From positions 1 through 26,584 of the forward strand of contig JBQTIB010000046.1 of assembly GCA_052389435.1 (NCBI GenBank): a DNA stretch of 26,584 bases, read 5' to 3'. The stretch comes from JBQTKD01 sp052389435 (GTDB lineage: Bacteria; Actinomycetota; Actinomycetes; Sporichthyales; Sporichthyaceae). The position numbers and the translations under genes were made by a program. The notes beneath the pieces are model-generated. The model saw nothing but the letters and a program-made list of their open reading frames with translations. It ran no database searches and was not told the DNA's origin. Below, in pieces: positions 22,229 through 26,584 of the stretch. Position 1 is the stretch's first letter, and every line of letters begins with the position of its first letter.

Positions 22229-22599
22229 GGCTGCTCCTCGACACGCACGTCCTGCTGTGGTGGTTGACCTCGGAACGCCTGAGTGCGCGAGCGAAGGCGG
22301 CGATTTCCTCGGCGGATTCGAACGTCTGGGTCTCGACCGCCACCGTCTGGGAACTGAGCATCAAGTCCGCGCTCGGCAGGCTGACCCTTCCCGACGACCT
22401 CGGCGAGCAGCTCTCCCACCATCGGTTCGAGGTTCTCCCCATGGGCCTGGACCACGCCCTTGCGGTCCGATCGCTTCCCGCGCTCCACGCGGATCCGTTC
22501 GATCGGATGCTGGTCGCCCAGGCTCGGTGCGACGAACTCACCGTGGTAACCCGCGACAAGAACATCAAGCGCTACCCGGTCGCCCTGCTCCCGGCCTGA
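22225..22599 (+). CDS. PIN-domain ribonuclease toxin (VapC family)
   Basis: The 124-residue protein has the PIN acidic quartet: Asp6 (LLLDTHVLLWW), Glu43 (TVWELSIKSALGRL), Asp90 and Asp93 (HADPFDRMLVAQA), with Asp111 in VTRDKNIKRY. This is the PIN subgroup paired with Phd-type antitoxins. It should be a magnesium-dependent endoribonuclease cutting tRNA, rRNA or mRNA. GTG 22225 overlaps the antitoxin stop. All catalytic residues are intact, so the module may be active and stabilise the surrounding accessory region. Confidence 0.93.
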   Translation: MRLLLDTHVLLWWLTSERLSARAKAAISSADSNVWVSTATVWELSIKSALGRLTLPDDLGEQLSHHRFEVLPMGLDHALAVRSLPALHADPFDRMLVAQARCDELTVVTRDKNIKRYPVALLPA

Positions 22600-22665
22600 A
22601 CGGCGCCGCACCGTGGCCGTCCGGGCTACTGCGGCCGTCGCCACCAGCCGAAACGACCGCTCGAC

Positions 22666-23065
22666 TCAAGGCTTGACGAGCACTTTGAGACTGCGCCGCT
22701 CCGCCATGGCGCGGTAGCCGGAGGGCACGCCGTCGAGGTCGGTGACGACGTCGAAGACCTTGCCGGGTTCGATGCGTCCTTCGCGAATGTCGGGCATCGG
22801 TTCCTCGATGTAGGCGCGGACGGGGCGGGTCCGCCGGCCAGTCGCAGGTTGTGGCGGAACAGGCTGCCGAAGCCGACCGGCGCGTCCTCGTACTGGGGAA
22901 CCCCGACGCGGCTGATCGCGCCACCGGGGCGGGTGTGCCCACGCACTGACGGTAGGCCTCCATGTAGCCGACGGCGTCGATGGCCACGTGGGTGCCGCAG
23001 CCGCCGGTGAGTTGTCGGACCTGGGCGATGCCCTCCTCGCCCCGGGCGGAGTCTGCGGCCACCGG
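22666..23065 (-). pseudogene. Zinc-type alcohol dehydrogenase, C-terminal remnant with two frameshifts
   Basis: Three minus-strand frames join to give the C-terminal half of a zinc alcohol dehydrogenase. GEEGIAQVRQLTGG and THVAIDAVGYMEAYRQ end near 22937. RPGGAISRVGVPQYED to FRHNLRLAGG runs to about 22825. RAYIEEPMPDIREGRIEPGK, VFDVVTDLDGVPSGYRAM and KVLVKP end at 22666. Each junction is explained by one missing base; the second is in a run of four G (22822-22825 on the plus strand) where five would restore frame. The N-terminal half with the zinc ligands is absent, replaced by unrelated sequence near 23065. The original enzyme would have been about 340 residues. Confidence 0.8.
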
Positions 23066-23425
23066 GAGCTTGCCGCGCTGTTGCGCGGGGAGGCCGGCCG
23101 CGAACCGCACGACCGCGCTCTGCGCCAGCTCATCGGCGAGCTGTCCACCCTGAGCCCGGACTTCCGCAGGCACTGGGCCGCCCACGACGTGAAGATCCTC
23201 CACGAGGGCATCAAGCGGTTGCGCCACCCCGAGGTCGGAGACCTGGAGCTGACCTACCAGTCCCTCGACCTGCCGCTGCCCAACCGAGCCCTGCACGATC
23301 TGACCCTCTACACCGCCGAACCGGGCAGCAGGTCGGAAGAACGACTCCGCCTGCTCGCCAGCTGGGCCGCCCGGTCTCCCCACGACCCGAGCTCCGTCTC
23401 TCGGCCGGCTCCCAGCGGCAGCTGA
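23062..23425 (+). pseudogene. MmyB-like XRE regulator, C-terminal remnant
   Basis: From about 23062 to the stop at 23425 the plus strand encodes the C-terminal ligand-binding part of an MmyB-type regulator: ELAALLRGEAGREPHD, LIGELSTLSPDFRRHWAAHD, RLRHPEVGDLELTYQSLDLP and LTLYTAEPGSRSEERLRLLA. The N-terminal helix-turn-helix half is missing and the frame continues upstream into the antisense of the alcohol dehydrogenase remnant. The join at about 23050-23065 is therefore a recombination or deletion point. In intact genomes such regulators often sit next to and divergent from a dehydrogenase, so both remnants may come from one ancestral pair. Confidence 0.75.
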
Positions 23426-23429
23426 CACG

Positions 23430-23450
23430 TTTCTGACCAACACTCAGAAA
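23430..23450. promoter_or_regulatory. Inverted repeat TTTCTGA-N7-TCAGAAA
   Basis: Perfect 7-bp arms (23430-23436 and 23444-23450) flank seven bases, directly after the MmyB-like remnant. AT-rich arms and odd spacing suit a repressor operator; a terminator is possible but no T-tract follows. Confidence 0.5.
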
Positions 23451-23478
23451 TAGCGAGGTCCACCCCATGCAGCGGAGG

Positions 23479-23578
23479 GGCCTGCCCACGCGCCGTCCCT
23501 TCGGCGCCGCGGGTCGATCACTCCCGCGGGAGGTTGAGCCGGTACCCCCACAAACGCGGACTCCCACGGGGGCAGGCC
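23479..23578 (+). promoter_or_regulatory. Structured leader upstream of the lipoprotein gene
   Basis: An outer 9-bp helix GGCCTGCCC (23479-23487) / GGGCAGGCC (23570-23578) encloses two hairpins: GCGCCG/CGGCGC (23490-23507, 6-nt loop) and CCGCGGG/CCCGCGG (23507-23529, 9-nt loop). The start codon follows at 23646. This may be a regulatory RNA leader, but GC-rich DNA makes chance pairing common. Confidence 0.3.
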
Positions 23579-23645
23579 ATCCACTGTCATGGACGCACAC
23601 GCCTGCACGACCTTCGCGAGCAGGCCGCGCAAGGAGCACACGCCC

Positions 23646-24758
23646 ATGAATTCGAGATTTCGCAGGCCTGCTCGCAATCGTCCCGTCGGCGTCAAGCTGG
23701 TTGGCGCCACCGTCGGCGCAGTCGCAGTCCTCGCCGCGACCGGTTGCAGCGCATTGACCGAGGCGGCGAGCACGACCTCGGCCGCGACACCGAACCTCGC
23801 GCCCGGGGACACCTCCAACGGTGCCGACAACTTCTACCGGAGCGAGCGGGTGAACGTCGACAAGGTCTCTTTCGCGAACCAGTACCGCATGAACATGGTC
23901 GGGAACCTGTTCGTGCCCCGCGACCTCGACCGCGAATCCCCCGCGCCCGCGATCGTGGTCGGGCATCCGATGGGGGCGGTCAAGGAGCAGAGCGCGAATC
24001 TGTACGCCACCAAACTCGCCGAGCAGGGATTCGTCACGCCGTCGCTCGACCTGCCCTTCTGGGGCGAGAGCGACGGCCAAGTGCGCAACGCCGTCTCACC
24101 GGACATCTACGCCGAGGGCTTCAGCGCCGCGGTGGACTTCCTGCGTACCCAGCCGTTCGTCGACCGGGAGCGCATCGGTGCCCTCGGGATCTGCGGCAGC
24201 GGGAGCTTTGTGATCAGCGCAGCGAAAATCGACCCGCGAATCAAGACCGTGGCGACGGTCAGCATGTACGACATGGGGGCGGCCAACAGAGACGGCCTGG
24301 GCAAATCCGTCACCCTCGAACAGCGCAGGAACGTCCTCGAACAGGCGGCGCAGCAGCGCGACGCGGAGTTCGCCGGAACTGCCCCCTCCTACACCGGTGG
24401 CACGCCCGAAGAACTGACCGAGCAGTCCAGCGCCATCGACCGCGAGTTCTTCGACTTCTACCGGACAGCCCGGGGATTCAGTCCGAACACCACGACCAAG
24501 CCGACGCTCACGAGCAATGTCAGGTTCCTCAACTTCTACCCGTTCGCCGACCTCGAGACCATCTCGCCGCGCCCGATGCTTTTCGTCACCGGCGAGCTCG
24601 CGCACTCCAGGGAGTTCAGCGAGGAGGCGTACCGGCACGCCGGCCCCGCCAAGAAGCTTCTGATCGTTCCCGGGGCCGGCCACGTGGATCTCTACGACCG
24701 CGTCGACCTCATTCCGTTCGACGCGCTCACCGCATTCTTCGAGGAGAGCCTGGCCTGA
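23646..24758 (+). CDS. Alpha/beta hydrolase lipoprotein (dienelactone-hydrolase-like)
   Basis: The 370-residue protein starts at ATG 23646 after AAGGAG. The N-terminus (basic RFRRPARNRP, hydrophobic GATVGAVAVLAATGC) ends in a lipobox with Cys34, so it is likely lipid-anchored outside the membrane. The alpha/beta-hydrolase core shows IVVGHPMGAVKEQSA, PSLDLPFWGESDG, a nucleophile elbow GICGSGSF with Cys183 instead of Ser, and a late GAGHVDLYD with the catalytic His. A Cys nucleophile occurs in dienelactone hydrolases and in YcjY-like proteins. It may cleave an ester or lactone at the cell surface. It is monocistronic, ending in a strong terminator at 24770-24801. Confidence 0.85.
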   Translation: MNSRFRRPARNRPVGVKLVGATVGAVAVLAATGCSALTEAASTTSAATPNLAPGDTSNGADNFYRSERVNVDKVSFANQYRMNMVGNLFVPRDLDRESPAPAIVVGHPMGAVKEQSANLYATKLAEQGFVTPSLDLPFWGESDGQVRNAVSPDIYAEGFSAAVDFLRTQPFVDRERIGALGICGSGSFVISAAKIDPRIKTVATVSMYDMGAANRDGLGKSVTLEQRRNVLEQAAQQRDAEFAGTAPSYTGGTPEELTEQSSAIDREFFDFYRTARGFSPNTTTKPTLTSNVRFLNFYPFADLETISPRPMLFVTGELAHSREFSEEAYRHAGPAKKLLIVPGAGHVDLYDRVDLIPFDALTAFFEESLA

Positions 24759-24769
24759 TCCTGCGCAGC

Positions 24770-24806
24770 GGCCCCTGACCTGGGTACGCAGGTCGGGGGC
24801 CTTGTC
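24770..24806 (+). terminator. Hairpin terminator after the lipoprotein gene
   Basis: GGCCCCTGACCT (24770-24781) pairs with AGGTCGGGGGCC (24790-24801), a 12-bp stem with one G:T pair and an 8-nt loop, followed by TTGTCT. It begins 11 bases after the stop. Confidence 0.8.
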
Positions 24807-24811
24807 TCCGG

Positions 24812-24844
24812 GTGCGCGATGGGGACTCGAATCCCCATCGCACC
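24812..24844. repeat. T-arm-like hairpin repeat, copy B
   Basis: The stem GCGATGGGG (24816-24824) / CCCCATCGC (24833-24841) is 9 bp with loop ACTCGAAT. It matches copy A (9012-9042) in order and sequence: a preceding GGCCTT hairpin, GTGCGCGA, GGGGACT-GA, CCCC and a trailing CTGAC. A compensatory G:C to T:A change preserves the stem. It is not a complete tRNA: no D-arm or anticodon arm is seen, and the loop is 8 nt. Confidence 0.65.
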
Positions 24845-24938
24845 AAGCTCTGACGTCTTCTGCACTCGCTCGGTCGGGGTCTTCGGGGCGGACGACGTCC
24901 GAACGACGGAAGTGAATCAGTTTCCTGTTTCTCCGTAC

Positions 24939-24969
24939 AACCGCCTCCCTCCGGGGTAGGGAGGAGGTT
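24939..24969 (+). promoter_or_regulatory. Hairpin in the leader of the LCP gene
   Basis: AACCGCCTCCCT (24939-24950) and AGGGAGGAGGTT (24958-24969) form an 11-pair stem with one mismatch and a 7-nt loop, ending 17 bases before the SD (GGAGGAG) of the TTG-started gene. It could act as a terminator/attenuator or simply end the preceding transcript. Confidence 0.45.
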
Positions 24970-24997
24970 TCGCGTCTGTGGGGATCGGAGGAGCGCG

Positions 24998-26503
24998 TTG
25001 GGGGCACGGCATCGACGCCGCGCGGTACGTCGCGCGCGGATGGCGGCGGTTGCCTCGCTCGTGCCCGGACTCGGGCATCTGCTCGCGGGCCGCCGTCGGT
25101 CTGGGGCGGTCCTGCTCGGGTTCACCGTGGCACTGCTCTGCGGGCTCGGGTTCGCGGCCGCCGGGCTCGGCCCACCGGGTATGGAGCGACTGGCCGTGCG
25201 CTCGGACTTCCTGCTTGCCCTCCTCGTCGGACTCGGCGTGCTTGGGGTGTACTGGTGCGCCGCGATCGTGTCGGCCTACCGCGTGGCCCGGCCCCCTGGA
25301 ATGAGTCGGTCGCAGCGCTATGGTTCCCGGCTCGTGGTCGCAGGGCTCTGCGCAACAGTGCTGGCGCCGACGCTGTGGACCGCGCGGGGCGTCTACGCCG
25401 CCCGGGAGGTGCTCGACGACGTCTTCCGCGACGACGCCGCCGAGCGCCCGCAGGACGAGGCATCCTCCGCGGAACCGGAGGCCCCGACGCCCAGCGCGGC
25501 CCCGATCCCGGCTACCCCTACCGAGCCACCGCCCGCACCGGCTCCGCCGCCCTTTGCCGACCGGAAGCGGGTGAACCTGCTCCTGCTCGGCGGGGACGGC
25601 GGTTCGAACCGCAAGGGAGTGCGCACCGACGTTCTCGTGCTGGTGTCGATCGACCCGAAGTCCGGGCGGACCGCGCTGATCAGCCTGCCGCGCAACCTGC
25701 AGAACGTTCCGCTGCGCCCGGGCACTCCGCTGGCCCGCGCCTTCGGGGGAAAGTTCTCGGAGTTCTGGTTCTCGATCTACACCTACGCCGCGGACAACCC
25801 CCGCCTGATGCCCGACGTCCGGCCGGAGAACGCCGGCGCCGCGGCGATCGCCGACACCGTCGCCTACGCGACCGGCGTCGACGTCGACTACTACGCGCTG
25901 GTCAACATGAACGGCTTCCGCAAGATCGTGGACTCCCTGGGCGGGGTCGAGGTCGAGGTGCGGTCGGGCAACGGCCTGCCGATCCCCATCGGCGGCTCGA
26001 CCGAGGCCGACGGCTCGATTCGCACCCGCCCGCACGACTCCATCGCGCTGGGCGAGCGGCGCCTCGACGGTCAGGGCGCGCTCTGGTACGCCCGCTCCCG
26101 CTTCGGCAGCACCGACGCCGAACGCCAGGCCCGCCAGCGCTGCCTGCTCACTTCGATGGCCCGCCAACTCGAGCCCGCGGACGTGCTGACCAGCATCCGC
26201 AGGTTCACCGACGCCGCGAGCCAGGTGCTGCTGACCAACATCCCCGCCGACGTGCTGCCCCAGTTCATCGAACTCGCCCGGAGACACGCCACCACGGCCC
26301 AGATCGACCGGGTGACCGTCCTCGACGTGATCGGCTCCAGCGTGAACCCGAACGTCGACGCCCTGCGCGATCGGGTACGCGCTGCCGTCGCCGACGAGCC
26401 AGGCCAGGCCGCGGGTCGCGACTACGGCGTCCAGCGGCCCATCTGCCCCGACGCCCAGCCTCACCGTTTCGTGAGTCCGGCCGGTCCTGAGTGTGGGGCT
26501 TGA
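24998..26503 (+). CDS. LytR-CpsA-Psr (LCP) family cell-wall ligase
   Basis: The 501-residue protein starts at TTG 24998 after GGAGGAG. It has several N-terminal hydrophobic segments (VPGLGHLLAGRRRSGAVLLGFTVALLCG; LLALLVGLGVLGVYWCAAIV; RLVVAGLCATVLAPTLW), more than the single TM of many LCP proteins. A Pro/Ala/Glu-rich linker of about 45 residues follows, then the extracellular LCP domain: VNLLLLGGDG, RTDVLVLVSIDP, ALISLPRN, YYALVNMNGFRKIVDSLGGVEVEV, LDGQGALWYARSRFGSTDAERQARQ. The RTD and SLPRN motifs bind the polyprenyl pyrophosphate donor. LCP enzymes attach arabinogalactan or other glycopolymers to peptidoglycan in actinobacteria. It looks unrelated to the catabolic cluster. Confidence 0.92.
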   Translation: MGARHRRRAVRRARMAAVASLVPGLGHLLAGRRRSGAVLLGFTVALLCGLGFAAAGLGPPGMERLAVRSDFLLALLVGLGVLGVYWCAAIVSAYRVARPPGMSRSQRYGSRLVVAGLCATVLAPTLWTARGVYAAREVLDDVFRDDAAERPQDEASSAEPEAPTPSAAPIPATPTEPPPAPAPPPFADRKRVNLLLLGGDGGSNRKGVRTDVLVLVSIDPKSGRTALISLPRNLQNVPLRPGTPLARAFGGKFSEFWFSIYTYAADNPRLMPDVRPENAGAAAIADTVAYATGVDVDYYALVNMNGFRKIVDSLGGVEVEVRSGNGLPIPIGGSTEADGSIRTRPHDSIALGERRLDGQGALWYARSRFGSTDAERQARQRCLLTSMARQLEPADVLTSIRRFTDAASQVLLTNIPADVLPQFIELARRHATTAQIDRVTVLDVIGSSVNPNVDALRDRVRAAVADEPGQAAGRDYGVQRPICPDAQPHRFVSPAGPECGA

Positions 26504-26584
26504 TCGGGGCCGGCGGGATCGGTGGCGGGGTGCGGGGCGGCCGGCATTGCCGGCTCTCGCGCCGGGTGCGGGTTTCCAGGCCGT
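26504..26584. other. Window end, no feature
   Basis: Eighty-one GC-rich bases follow the LCP stop. A GCCGGC-ATT-GCCGGC patch near 26540 is too short to call a terminator. Confidence 0.4.

Noticed and set aside
1..26584. CRISPR array, insertion sequence or prophage genes
   Set aside because: No regularly spaced repeats, transposase, integrase or phage-like proteins were seen on either strand.

Overview
The window is very GC-rich DNA with frequent GTG starts, 4-base GTGA stop/start overlaps, an HxlR regulator, a LytR-CpsA-Psr protein, a VapBC-type module, P450s with a small ferredoxin and a Tat-targeted molybdenum hydroxylase. Together these point to an actinobacterium, most likely a Rhodococcus/Nocardia/Pseudonocardia-like organism; the genus is inference. 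No tRNA, rRNA, CRISPR array or insertion sequence was found.

Layout. (1) 1-4939: a small ABM-fold protein behind a (GA)10 repeat, an apparent in-frame fusion of a truncated membrane protein with a secreted protein, a strong terminator, a secreted Pro/Ala-rich protein on the minus strand, and an HxlR regulator divergent from an HD-domain protein across a palindrome. (2) 5127-8813: a branched-chain/aromatic-acid-type ABC transporter operon of LivH, LivF, a 48-codon ORF locked in by GTGA overlaps at both ends, and a LivM-LivG fusion. No binding protein is present, and the two ATPases carry motif changes that would fall in the same composite ATP site. (3) 8814-9272: a gene-free stretch with a terminator and a T-arm-like hairpin that recurs at 24812. 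(4) 9273-21823: a catabolic cluster. A TrmB-type regulator and an SDR run leftward. A 3Fe-4S-type ferredoxin and an SDR lacking Tyr/Lys run rightward. A leftward operon encodes an IorB/IorA-like molybdenum hydroxylase and two amidohydrolase-superfamily enzymes. Then come a limonene-epoxide-hydrolase-like protein, two tandem P450s, a ThuA-like protein and a third SDR. (5) 21986-22599: a Phd/VapB antitoxin and PIN toxin. (6) 22666-23425: two facing gene remnants, a zinc alcohol dehydrogenase C-terminal half with two frameshifts and a MmyB-like regulator C-terminus. (7) 23646-24758: an alpha/beta-hydrolase lipoprotein. (8) 24998-26503: a LytR-CpsA-Psr family protein.

How the parts may work together (inference): the transporter could bring in an organic acid or hydrophobic ring compound. 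The molybdenum hydroxylase and P450s (with the ferredoxin) would hydroxylate or epoxidise it, the epoxide-hydrolase-like protein and SDRs would process epoxides and alcohols, and the amidohydrolase-superfamily enzymes would open or decarboxylate later intermediates. CGCTAG/CTAGCG sequences form inverted or palindromic sites in the two main divergent promoters of this cluster, and one copy lies just upstream of the TrmB gene, suggesting one regulon. The substrate cannot be deduced from the sequence.
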